NCBI GenBank assembly: GCA_031002005.1
Contig: JARYHS010008074.1
Coordinates: forward strand, 14,578,924 to 14,642,923
Direction of reading: 5' to 3'
DNA length: 64,000 nt
Source: Vandiemenella viatica
Taxonomy: Eukaryota > Arthropoda > Insecta > Orthoptera > Morabidae
Part shown: in pieces, positions 34,807 to 45,025 of the stretch
Numbering within the stretch: position 1 is the first letter of the stretch
Layout of the letters: each line of letters opens with the position of its first letter
Program-made: the position numbers and the translations under genes
Notes under the pieces: generated by a model
Databases searched by the model: none
What the model saw: only the letters and a program-made list of their open reading frames with translations
What the model was told of the DNA's origin: nothing

Positions 34807-35538
34807 ATGACTGACACTGCATCAGCTATGTTGTCTTCCGATACTGTTATGTTGTCATCGTTCTGGAAACACTGCCCGCGCATGTGGTTTATTCAAGTTG
34901 AAGCCAAATTCTACACACACAGCATATCTTCAGACGCCGCCAGATATAACCAGCTCGTCAGTTATCTCGACTCTGAAGCCATGACGGAGGTTACTGATCT
35001 GCTGACTGACCCGCCAAAAGAGGACAGATTCGAACCCCAATACACCGAGATCATCAGCCGGCTCACAGACTCAGCCTGCCGCCAGCTTCACAAGGCCCTG
35101 ACCCAGTTGGAGCTCAGGGACAAGAAGCCAACGCAGCTCCTCAGACAGATGACCACCCTGGCCAACGGCAGAGTAACCTCGGGGGTCCGCTGGCTCAGTT
35201 TGCTGCCCCCGTCAATCCAGCGCTGCCTGAAGTTACTAAAAGGCATCTCTCTCGACGAACAGGTGGAGATCGCAGGCGAGGTCCACGACATGCAATCTCC
35301 ACCATCGGTCATCGCCGCTGGCCATATGCGTTCCAAATCCCGATCTCTGGACCGCCTGCCTGCTGATTCGCTCAACCCGCTGACCAGGGAAATCTCCAAC
35401 TTGAAACTGGCCGTAGTTGAAACATGCAACGCTACGCTGATGAGCAGTTTAAAGGAACGTGCAGGCGAGAGTGAGGGCTACCGCTACCGCAAGCGCTTCC
35501 CGTATGGTCTGTTTCTATCGCCGCCATTTCCGAGATGA
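34807..35538 (+). pseudogene. Gypsy gag fragment
   Basis: A 243-codon open frame has the capsid-like pattern of arthropod Gypsy elements: FWKHCPRMWFIQVEAKF, then RYNQLVSYLDSEAMTEVTDL, LLTDPP and QLELRDKKPTQLLRQM. This shell protein would package element RNA in the cytoplasm. The nucleocapsid end is not in frame. Part of a dead element. Confidence 0.85.
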
Positions 35539-35699
35539 GGCTAGGAGTTGCAAGCCATCCTGTTCCTACGCATCCCGACAGCCGTCGGGAAACTATAAGC
35601 GCTGTGACCGTACAGGCCGCCGGCGACAACACTCGCATTAGCGCCCGCCTCACCAAGGCGTACCGACCGCACGACGAACATGAAGTTCTTGGTCGAGTT

Positions 35700-37400
35700 C
35701 GGTTCAGTGGTCTCGCTGGTACCTAAGGCTTGAATTTCGAGAAGTTGCAAGAAGGACGATTTCCAGCTCTACGCCGCCAGTGGAATCGTGATCGACACCT
35801 ACAGACAGAAACCTCTGGCGCTCGATCTTAATTTACGCAAAGAATTCAAATAGTAATTTTATAAATAATTCCGTCAAAAATACAAAAACATTTGTTTTTG
35901 ACAGAATTATTTATAAAATTATTGTTAAACAACTGCGGAAATATGGCTTACTACCAAATTAAAATTCAAATAGTCTTTTGTCATCGCAGATATCAAGGCA
36001 GCCATCATTGGAGCGAACTTCCTCGTCCACCACTCACTGCTCCTGAACCTGAAGGGGAAGCGCCTAATTGATCCGCTCACGTCGGTGAAGACCATGGATC
36101 AACTCTCTGAGGCCCCTGTCCAACGCTCTCTGCCATTAACCAGGCTGTCTACCTCAGTGGCCAGGTCAAGACCTACGCTGATCTGCTACGTTGACATTAA
36201 GAAGCCTGACGACTTTTCTATCACTCAGACAATGCCGTCGTTCACCACATTGACACAATGGGTGCTCCAGTCTTTGATCGTCCTCACCAACTCCTTGACA
36301 TTAAATTGAAGGCCACAAAGGATAATTTTGATCTGTTGCTGCATCACGGTGTCATACGCTCTTCTAATAGTAACTGGGCTAGCCCAATTAACATGGTGCC
36401 GTAGAAGCTCGGTGGATGGCGAATGATCGGGGATTACTGGAAGGTTAATGGCTCAACTGTTCCTGACCACTGTCCTGTCCCCTACGGTGACAGTATCCTT
36501 CAACGCAGCCACGGCTGCTATCCACAGTCGACCTGGTTCGCGCCTTGTTGCCAAGTCAGATATCCAGAAAACAGCTGTGACTACACCCTTCGGACTTTTA
36601 TAGTTCCTCGGCATGCCACCTGGTCTACGCAATGCTAACCAGACTTCCCAGCATAATGTGCACAATCTGCTTCGAGGTCTGGATTTTGCTGGCTGCTTCA
36701 ATAATGACTTGATCATTTTTTCCAGATCGCACTAGGAGCAGCACCTCACCACGGTATCAACATCATTCGCGAAAATAGGCTGACAATCAATGTCAAGAAA
36801 TGTCAGTTCGGAAAGACAAGTGTCACCTACCTGGGCTACACAGCAGTGAATGCCCCCGAAGGAGAGAATCTTATCTGAAGCCTCCGTTGGGTTCTGGGAA
36901 TGGTTAATTACTTATTACATGAAAAACATTCCTGGCGCCGCACAGATGCAGGCGCCGCTCAACTACCAGCTGAGGAGCTCCAAACGGAATGACAAATGGC
37001 CGGAACCTTGGGCACCTTCCACTGACGAACCATTCGCTGCCTGCAAACTTATTGTTGCCCACGCGGTTCAAACCACTTTCCTTTCACCGTCAGTAAACCT
37101 CTGCCTGAGGACCGATGTCTCCGACTTAGCCTTCGGATCCACCCTGCAACAACTTGAAGATTGTTCCTGGAGACCACTGAGGTTCTTCTCACGTAAGCTC
37201 TTTCTAGCCGAGATTCGCTACAGCGCTTATGACCGAGAGCTCTTTGCCATCTACGCCGCAATACGGTTCTTCCAACACATGCATGAGGGCCGACACTTCG
37301 TAATCCAGACGGGCTACAAGACGATTACTTTTTGCAGAGCCCAGAGAAGGCCTCTCCTCGGCAGTTGCGTCACCTGGAATACATCTCCCAGTTCACCACT
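35700..37400 (+). pseudogene. Gypsy pol remnant: protease, reverse transcriptase, RNase H
   Basis: Frames are broken. Protease traces are MKFLVEFGS and, after the hairpin insertion, FVIADIKAAIIGANFLVHH. Reverse-transcriptase traces are HHGVIRSSNSNWASPINMVP, GGWRMIGDYWKVNGSTVPDH and KKCQFGKTSVTYLGYT. The RNase H part is an open frame at 36850-37407 with CLRTDVSDLAFGSTLQQ and AEIRYSAYDRELFAIYAAIR. Multiple stops and frameshifts; inactive. Confidence 0.85.
35855..35962. mobile_element. 108-bp hairpin-headed insertion (copy 2)
   Basis: Direct repeats aattcaaatagt (35843-35854 and 35963-35974) flank it. The first 66 bp form an inverted repeat (AATTTTATAAATAATTC / GAATTATTTATAAAATT) and a 42-nt tail follows. 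It interrupts the Gypsy protease, whose reading resumes immediately after it, which confirms that the segment is an insertion. Confidence 0.88.
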
Positions 37401-37599
37401 GAGATAGCCCACACGAAGACACCGTTGTGACTGTTGCCCTCTCCCGTATTAATTTCGTCAACATGCCAACCACGCTTAGCAATGAGGATAGCCACAATGC
37501 TGAGCTCGCCGATGATGAGCTTTCCACGCTCCATGAGTCCACTTTTACTATCACTACACATCGATGGTTTTGATGTTATCTGCAACATCCCTAAAAACC

Positions 37600-40008
37600 G
37601 AGTAAGATGACGAAGAAATAGAAAAAATATACACTTAAATTGAAGAATTAATACAATATGTGAAGGGGGAGGAAAATCTAATAATCATGGGTGATTGGAA
37701 CGCAATAGTGGGAGAAGGAAAAGAGGGGAACTGTAGGAAATTTTGGTCTAGGAGAAAGAAATGAGCGAGGAAGCAGATTGATAGAATTTTTGTGCTAGTT
37801 GTGGTGCAAGAAGAATATACACCTGGAAACGTCCTGGGAATACAGGCAGATATCAGCTACATTATATCATGGTCAAACAGAGATTCAGGAATCAAGTTCT
37901 AGAATGTAAAGCGTACCCAGGAGCAGACATAGACTCTGACCATAATTTGATAGTAATGATTTGCAGGCTGAAATTTAAGCGAATAAGGAAGCAGTAAAAG
38001 CAGAACAGACTAAAAGTGAATAAGCTGAAACAATCTAGCACCAGAGAAAAATTTGCAGGAATGGTAGACTTAGGTCTAAGAAGTAACTGTGAAAGGAGCT
38101 CAACCGAGGACGAATGGAATGCGTTAAAGATCGAAATAATGAAAGCTGGTAAAGAAACATTAGGCTTTAGGGGACAAGCTGCCCGAAAACCTTGGATCAC
38201 AGAAGAAATTTTGGATCTTATAGATCAGAGAAAAAGGACAAAAATGCTCATGATGGAGCAGGAAGAGAGCAGTACAGGCAATTTAGAAATCAAATAAATA
38301 GGAAATACAAAATATCAAAAGAAAAACGGCTACAAGAAAAGTGCGAAGAAGTAGAAAAGGAAATGGTCGTAGGAAAAGTAGATGTTGCATATAGAAAGAT
38401 CAAACAGCATTTTGGAGAAATGAAGAAAAGATATGAACATTAAAGCTGCCGATGGAAAACCCACTTTTAAGCTCAGAAGATAGAGCTAACCGATGGAAGG
38501 AATACATTGAGAAACTGTCTGATGCGGACGACTTGAACAATAGTGTAATGGAAAAGGAATGCGATGTCGACATTGATGACTTAGGAGATCCTGTTTTGAG
38601 GACAGAATTCGATAAAGCTGTGAATGACTTGAAAGCAAATAAGGCAGTTGGAATTGATGAGATCCCTGCAGAACTTCTCAAATCCCGAGGAGAGGAAGGA
38701 ATCGAAAGATTATTCAAGCTGATATCAAAAAGTTATGAAACAGGAGAAATTCCAACCGATTTTAATACTGACCAGAATAATGAGCAGAAGGATGGAAAGG
38801 GTAGTAGAATAGATAGTAGGTGAGGATCAGTTTGGGTTTAGGAAAAATCGTGGTACAAGGGAAGCAATTCTGTCTTTAAGATTAATACTTGAAGGACGGA
38901 TCAAGAAAAACAAATATACTTTATGGCATTTGTTGATTTAGAAAAAGCTTTTGATATTGTTAGGTGGGACTAGATGTTCAAAATTTTAAAGAAGACAGGT
39001 CTAAAGTATCGAGATAGAAGAATACTCTATAAACTATATAAGAATCAAGTGGCTATAATAAAAGTAGAGAATCACGAGAGACATGCATCAGTTAAACAGG
39101 GTGTGAGACAAGGCTGTAGTCTATCCCCGTTAATATTCAACTTGTATGAAGAAGAAGCAATGAAGAAAGTCAAAGAAAAATTTCCATATGGCATAAGTTT
39201 TCAGGGAGAAAAAATCAGTATGCTACGATTTGCTGATGACAATGTCTTGTTAGCAGAGAAGGCTGAGGATATTGAGAAGTTATTGAATGGCATGAACAAA
39301 ATACTGAAGGAAATTTTTGGACTGAATATAAATCAAAGTAAGACAAAAGTGATGAAATGTTGCAGAAATGATACCAATACTAGTGGATTAAATATAAAAA
39401 TAGGATCGGATGCAATAGGACAAGTAAGTGAATTCTGTTACTTGGGAAGCAAAATTACAACTGATGGCCGAAGCAGGAATGATGTTAAAAGCAGAATAGC
39501 ACCATCAAAAAGAGCCTTCATGAAAAAGAGAAACCTTTTAGTTTCAAATATTGATCTAGGAATTAGAAAGAACTTTTTAAAACTCTTTATGTGGAGCACA
39601 GTACTTTACGGTAGCGAAACATGGACTTTAGGAATACAGGAAATAAAGAAAATTGAAGCATTTGAAATGTGGTGCTACAGAAGAATGCTGAAAATTAGGT
39701 GGACAGACATAGAAGAAATGAACGAGTTTTGGAGATGATGGGTGAGAAAAGAAGTTTATGGAAGAAGCTTACAGAAAGAAGAGACAGGCTGGTTGGTCAT
39801 ATTTTGAGACATGCTGGACTGGTTAATTTGTTAGTGGAGGGAACAGTCGAAGGTAAGAACTGTAGAGGAAGACAGAGATTAGAATATATGAAGCAGATTA
39901 TTTATGAAGTGGGTTGTATGGGATATGTAGAAATGAAGAGGTTAGCGCAGGATAGGAAGGGATGGGGGATTGCATCATACCAGTCGATAGACCTACGACA
40001 GCAAAAAA
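37600..40008 (+). mobile_element. RTE-like LINE inserted in Gypsy pol (copy 1)
   Basis: It is inserted within the Gypsy integrase reading frame, with aaaaacc on both sides (37593-37599 and 40009-40015), and ends in poly(A). It carries the end of an endonuclease (IIMGDWNAIVGEG), then ENPLLSSEDRANRWKEYIEK, KANKAVGIDEIPAELLK, RQGCSLSPLIFNLY, FADDNVLLAEKAEDIEKLL, YLGSKITTDGRSRNDVKSRI and GSETWTL...EAFEMWCYRRMLKIRW. These blocks are typical of RTE-like endonuclease-reverse transcriptases. 5'-truncated, with several frameshifts and stops. Confidence 0.9.
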
Positions 40009-40015
40009 AAAAACC

Positions 40016-40960
40016 TTACATCCCCAAGAACCTCAGGCGTCAAGCATTCGACGCTGTTCACAGTCTTTCGCATCCCAGTGACAGAATCACAGTCTTAATG
40101 TTCAAAGACCACTACGTCTGGCCAGGCATCCTAGGATGCACCCCTATGGGCAAGAGGATGCATACCGTGTCAACGAGCCAAGATTTGCCGTCACAGTCGG
40201 TTGATACCACTCTACATCACGGTTCCAAACAACCAGTTTAACCACGTTCAACTGGACCCCACCGATCTGCCAAAAGTTTGGAGTTTCCTATACTATTTCA
40301 CCATAATTGACCGTTTCTCCAGATGGCAAACGACATCCCAATCAGCAACATATTGGCCGACATAGATACATCAACTTTCTACACGCAGTGGGTCTGTCAT
40401 TACGATCTCCACAGATCAAGGCCCGCAATTCAAGTCAGCTCTCTTCACCACACTAACGCCCCTAATCGGAACTCAGTGAATTCGTACCACGTCTTACCAT
40501 CCACAGTCCAATGGCCTTGTCTAACGCTGGCGCCGTTCGCTATAGGCTGCCCTTACGTGTAACGTGTACGTAGCTCGGCCGGACCTGCTGCCAACCTAAA
40601 CCTCGGCCTCCACACCGCCTACAAGGAGGACCTGAAGGCCTCCAGTGAAACGGGTCTTCAGTTCGCTGCTTCGCCTATCTGGCGAATCCTTCACATCTGA
40701 CCACACTCCAGCTGATCCGCAGTTCTTGATGGATAAATTTCAAGAGCATATCCGCAGCGCCAGGCCTACACCTACTTCTCACCAGACAAAAGCTCTACCA
40801 TCTCAAAGATTTCTACAGTTGCAGCCATGTCTTTAAACGAGTAGACTCTGTGAAGAAGCTTCTTGAGCCATCTTACACAGGGCTATATGAGGTCATAAAG
40901 CACATTAGCGACAGATTTTTCGTAATCGAAGTAAACGGGGAAGATAAGACAGTCTCAGTA
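40016..40960 (+). pseudogene. Gypsy integrase remnant
   Basis: YIPKNLRRQAFDAVHSLSHP with a following YVWPG is the zinc-binding domain of a Gypsy integrase. FTIIDRFSRWQ in another frame starts the catalytic core, and a chromo-like tail block (SYTGLYEVIKHISDRFFVIE) follows near 40860. Broken by frameshifts. Confidence 0.85.
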
Positions 40961-41180
40961 GACATGCTGAAGGCTGCCTTGATCGCCAAAACAGACCAAG
41001 AACAGGGAGGCGTCTCCAAAGCCAAATATCAATCAGCACTGCCGAACACATCCGCATCAATGGACCGACCCATCATATCTATGCAGGATCTTCTCGTGAC
41101 AACACCGCTGACTATAGCAAGAAGCGAGTTTCATTCCCTACTCTCTCTGAGTATGTCGCAAAAAGGGGGGTGGGGAGGGA

Positions 41181-41430
41181 TGTGGTGGTGAGAACCATGC
41201 CACAGTACATCTCTTCGCCACCGGTCGGCGCTCTGGTCGAGCTGACGGGAGCGCTAACTAACCAGGTGGGAGACAACGGTACTACGACGGCTCAGACGGC
41301 TGCGAACCACGTGTCGCGTAACCGTGTGTACAGTTACAATCGTACTGCTATCTGTATGCAACTTTGTGCTTAATAAGTAGCTATCCTAAATTACAACTTA
41401 GTATTCATTTAATACTGTGTATATTCTACA
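41181..41430 (+). repeat. Gypsy right LTR
   Basis: Starts TGTGGTGGTGAGAACC just after the purine tract. About 85 percent similar by eye to the left LTR. The 3' border is approximate. Confidence 0.75.
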
Positions 41431-41612
41431 ACGGTGGCTCATGTGCTGCCATCTCCTGGTCTCCATACCATGTCAAAGCAGAACATTCCAAAGCCGCCAA
41501 CAGCTGATCGCATCCTCTTTGGAGGATCAAATTATGTCGAGTTCACGCTCTATAACTTTGTATTCAACTGATTTTAAAATACTGTCACAGTCTCATTATT
41601 GCAAATCAACTA

Positions 41613-42900
41613 CGAGGGTGGTTTCAAAAGTTCTCGGAATGTATTAGAATTAAGTATCTTACCTCGGTGGAACTGCTTTTATTTTTCAACATAGCCTCCC
41701 TGTAGACTAATGGATTAGGTCCAGCGATGTTCCAATGCCTTGATCCCATCTCGAAAATGAGATTCTTCCAGGCCTGCAAAATACCTCTCCAATTCGGCTC
41801 TCAGTTCTTCCCTTGTAGAAAATCTCTCTCCACCGAGGAAATTTTTCAGCTTGGGGAATAGATGAAATGTCTGATGGTGCCAAATCAGGTGAATAAGGTG
41901 GATGTGGCAACAATTCGTAGCTCAGTTCATGAAGTTTTGCCATTGCAATAACACTTTTGTGTGGCGGAACGTTGTCCTGATGAAAGATGACGTTTTTCCT
42001 TGCCAAACCAGGCCTTGTTTCGCATATCTTTTCCTGTAATTGGTCTAGGAGGTTTGCATAGTATTTCCCCGTGATTGTTTCGCCAGTAGGAAGATAATCT
42101 ATCAGTAGAATGCCTTTTGCATCCCAGAAAACTGAGACCATAACCTTTCCGGCCAAACGCACTGCCTTTGCTTTCTTTGGTGGTGGTGAATCAGCATGTT
42201 TCCACTGCTTTGACTGCTGTTTTGTCTCTGGGGTATAGTAGTGGACCCAAGTTTCATCTGTAGTCACAAAAAGGCGTAAAAAATCTTGTTGGTTTCTCTG
42301 AAAAGTGGCCAGACATTTCCAATCTGGTGCGTTTATCGTCCAGTGTCAAGAGCCGCGGCACCCATCTTGCGGATAATTTTTTCATACCCAATTCTTCGGT
42401 TAAAATATAATATACCCGTTCAGAAGACATCCCTACAGCTTCAGCAATCTCCCGCACTTTTAGTCGACGATCCTCCATGACCATTTTATGCACTTTTGCG
42501 ATAAATTCTGGGGTCGTAGCACTTTTTGGCCGTCCACTACGTGGATCATCATCCAAGCTCTCCCGACCAAATTTAAACTAGCTAGTCCAATTGGCAACAG
42601 TTGAAAATGAAGGAGCAGAGTCCCCTAGTGTGTTCTGAAAGTCGGCATGAATTTCCTTTGGTTTCATACCTTTCTTTACAAAGTATTTAATCACTGCTCG
42701 AATCTCAGTTTTTTCCATTGTCACAAATCACTACGCGGGAACAACAACAAAGAGTCGTCACTACCACACTCCTGCAGCTAGAGCACTGATGCGCCACGTG
42801 TTCACTCACAAAGGACGTGTGATTATTGCGCGGGAACCTCCCTTATTGCTCTAGCACTGACATCTAGCGGTGATTCCGAGAACTTTTCAAACCACCCTCG
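41613..42900 (-). mobile_element. Second mariner transposon, complete ends, dead transposase
   Basis: The 1288-bp element has inverted repeats matching at 27 of the first 28 bases (CGAGGGTGGTTT, AAAAGTTCTCGGAAT) and TA on both sides (41611-41612, 42901-42902). The minus-strand transposase starts near 42720 (MEKTEIRAVIKYFVKKGMK), has a premature TAG near 42580, then DDDPRSGRPKSATTPEFIAK, VYYILTEELGMKKLSARWVP, a frameshift near 42260, TTDETWVHYYTPETK, HQDNVPPH and YSPDLAPSD. The second and third Asp are 34 residues apart (DD34D). The frame is lost again right after the third Asp. This family is distinct from the element at 17189-18474. Confidence 0.96.
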
Positions 42901-42902
42901 TA

Positions 42903-43746
42903 ACTAATTTATGTATTGGAAATAAATTTCCAAAATTCTATCCCTTTTGATACACTGTACCCTTTTACTATATACGTTCATTTTACCACCGCCCGTGATC
43001 TGTAGTCCTTTATTATATCATCTTAGTCTTTTGCCACATACCGATAGTTCACCTCTTAACAGTTCACCCCCACCCTGTCTTTCACTGCCTAGCCAGTCAT
43101 GGGGTAAACTTTGGCATGTGCACACCTCCCAAACCAAATGGCTCATTCCCTATTGCATGAAGAAGGTCTTAAACCGAAATATTGTATAAATTTTTATTCG
43201 TCTCAAATGTTCTTAACTTGTCGCAGTCTTCAACTTTGGTGAGTTATTATTTTCGTTACCGGTTGTTATTTACACTGCTAAAAAGCCGTTTACTTTATCC
43301 TTACTATCATTTATTTAAGTATGAAATAGATGCAAATGCAGCGTTTTGGCCATTTCTTTTGATTTTTTTTTTCCTCTTCAAAGCCCAGTTAGTACATAGC
43401 AATATTCCACTAAATCATTCAAGATCATTATTACATAATGGCATCAAGTCAGTCTCTAAATTATAAGTTAATAAATTAGTAAAACACTATGCGACCACCA
43501 ACCACGATGTTGCAATATGCACATACTGTACACATTTCACAGAACGTCAAGAAAATCACAAAATATCGTTAAACTGCACTAACTGAGTTATATTTTAAAT
43601 TTTTTTACTTAAGCGTTCCGTGATGGATATATCCGAGTACTGAAGAAGAAATAAAGAGGATAAATGTATGATACTCGGTGAGCCATTGGTAGAAAAATCG
43701 ATGCTTAGATTTGTGTTCATGAGCGGACCAAAGATTACAGACTCAC
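42903..43746. other. No gene recognised
   Basis: AT-rich intron sequence between the mariner and the antiporter exon; nothing supported. Confidence 0.4.
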
Positions 43747-43946
43747 CAGGCGCGGCATCATCGCCGATGATACAGTAGATGATGCCCCAGCTTAGTAGCA
43801 GGATGAAGATTAGGGCTAAGACTCTGGCGAATCGTCGATACGACGGGCAGAGCGGCTGCGGACAGAGGCGAGGCCAGAAGGGCGGCTGCCACGAGGGCAC
43901 CGTCTCCTTCTGGTGGCACCTCTTGAACAGCAGGAACCACCAAGAC
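43747..43946 (-). CDS. NHA/SLC9B-like antiporter exon: Cys/Pro-rich segment and first membrane helix
   Basis: The exon carries 66 full codons. A basic, Cys- and Pro-rich cytosolic part (FKRCHQKE, then PRLCPQPLCPSYRRFARV) leads into a strongly hydrophobic helix (LALIFILLLSWGIIYCIIG) and a GDDAAPG linker. The CP..PLCP motif followed by FARVLAL and a helix is characteristic of animal NHA (CPA2 Na+/H+ antiporter) proteins, which exchange Na+ or Li+ for protons across plasma or organelle membranes. The acceptor is CTGTGCAG and the donor is CTG/GTGAGT. The split glycine codon is completed by the next exon 10.2 kb away. The reading frame is intact. Confidence 0.92.
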
Positions 43947-44627
43947 CTGCACAGAGTAACAAGCATGCGGCTCACGTTACTCGATACTGGAGTGAAAGGG
44001 CTGTCGATCAAATATTGAAACAAAATAAGTGACATACCGTGTAGTTAGTAAATAAGTCATATCTAAAGAGTGGCCTTGACGCACCAGCGACTTGCAAGCT
44101 GTCTGCGATATTGAACTGTAAGACTATTGGTGGAGTCTCATAGAAAATTCCTATTTACTTTTAAAACTAATAACTATCAGTGAACCCGTTGAATATAGCC
44201 CACTGTAATTCGTCGTCTCAGTTTCGTTAATTAATAGCTTAGGATCATTTTCTCTGCCACAATTCTCACATGTAGCTTGCATCCAAGCACGAACATGTGC
44301 TGTCGGAAATATGTACAAGTACAAGCTGTTCGGAAGATGTGTGTGAAGTGACGTAGGGTTTGAACAAATGGATAGCAGAAAATTATATTATATTATAATT
44401 ATAGTAAATACATTATATTATATTAAAATTGTATTATATTTATGACGATACATGCAGAAACGATGAGCATTTACACAATTAAAGGAAAACCCAAAGCAGA
44501 GAACAGAAATAAAAAACAGAGTAAAAAAATTTGTGTTTTATTCATTTATAGTAACTTTAAAACGGTTCACAGTGCAGTATTTAAAAAATAAATTAAAATA
44601 TTTTCGAATATGTATTTGGTGACTGAC
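43947..44627. other. Intron, no feature recognised
   Basis: 681-bp intron between the first two recognised antiporter exons, with an AT-rich TTATATTA tract at 44385-44445. Confidence 0.6.
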
Positions 44628-44739
44628 CTCTCCCAGTCGTCGACATGCTGAGACTGTTTCTCCTGGTAGCTGCTCGCCGTGGAGTGCCTCTTCGACGACA
44701 TCCGGTCCGAGTATATGGACGGCGGCTTGCCATTCTCGA
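44628..44739 (-). CDS. NHA/SLC9B-like antiporter, most upstream exon recognised (cytosolic N-terminal region)
   Basis: This exon encodes 36 full codons of a hydrophilic, serine-rich stretch (KPPSIYSDRMSSKRHS, then a WER motif) typical of the variable cytosolic N-terminus of insect NHA proteins. It is bounded by a TTGCAG acceptor and a GAG/GTCAGT donor, and its last two bases complete an arginine codon with the next exon. It starts in phase 1, so at least one coding exon lies further upstream; I could not find it. An in-frame Met (YSDRM) could serve as an alternative start. The acceptor directly abuts a copy of the 16-bp minisatellite unit. The family assignment rests on the exons downstream, because this stretch alone is not diagnostic. 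Confidence 0.75.
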
Positions 44740-44771
44740 CTGCAACACAAACATCAACGTGGTGCCATATC

Positions 44772-45025
44772 TTTTCTTTTTTTTTTTTGTAACAGTTTAA
44801 CATCCCTTTTTAACAACGTGGTCTTTTAGAGACGGGAAAGGATGGGGGCAAGGAATGGGAAGGAATTCGGCCATGGCCTTTTGAAGGAAGCATCCCGGCA
44901 TTCGCCTGGAGTGATTTGGGGAAACCATGGAAAACCCAACTCTGGATGCCCGGACGGGGATTCGAACCGCCGTCCTCCCGAATGCGAGGCCAGAACGCTA
45001 TCCGTTACACCACCACGCTCGGTAA
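44772..45025 (-). repeat. SINE inserted at the edge of minisatellite B
   Basis: The minus strand starts ACCGAGCGTGGTGGTGTAAC, has B box GGTTCGAATCC, the shared core and a GTCTCTAAAAGACCACGTTG tail with poly(A). An 11-bp target duplication, ggtgccatatc (44761-44771 and 45026-45036), is itself part of the 16-bp satellite unit, so the satellite was present first. Confidence 0.88.

Larger units (their letters stand above)
34266..41430 (+). mobile_element. Gypsy-type LTR retrotransposon, decayed and interrupted
   Basis: Two related LTRs (about 34266-34550 and 41181-41430) share ACATCTCTTCG, CTAACCAGGTGGGAGACAAC-type and TGTACAGTTACAATCG blocks. A purine tract (AAAAGGGGGGTGGGGAGGGA) precedes the right LTR. 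Between them are gag, protease, reverse transcriptase, RNase H and integrase remnants in order. The LTRs differ by many substitutions and small indels, so the insertion is old. It was later hit by a 108-bp hairpin insertion (35855-35962) and a 2.4-kb RTE-like LINE (37600-about 40008). Confidence 0.9.
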
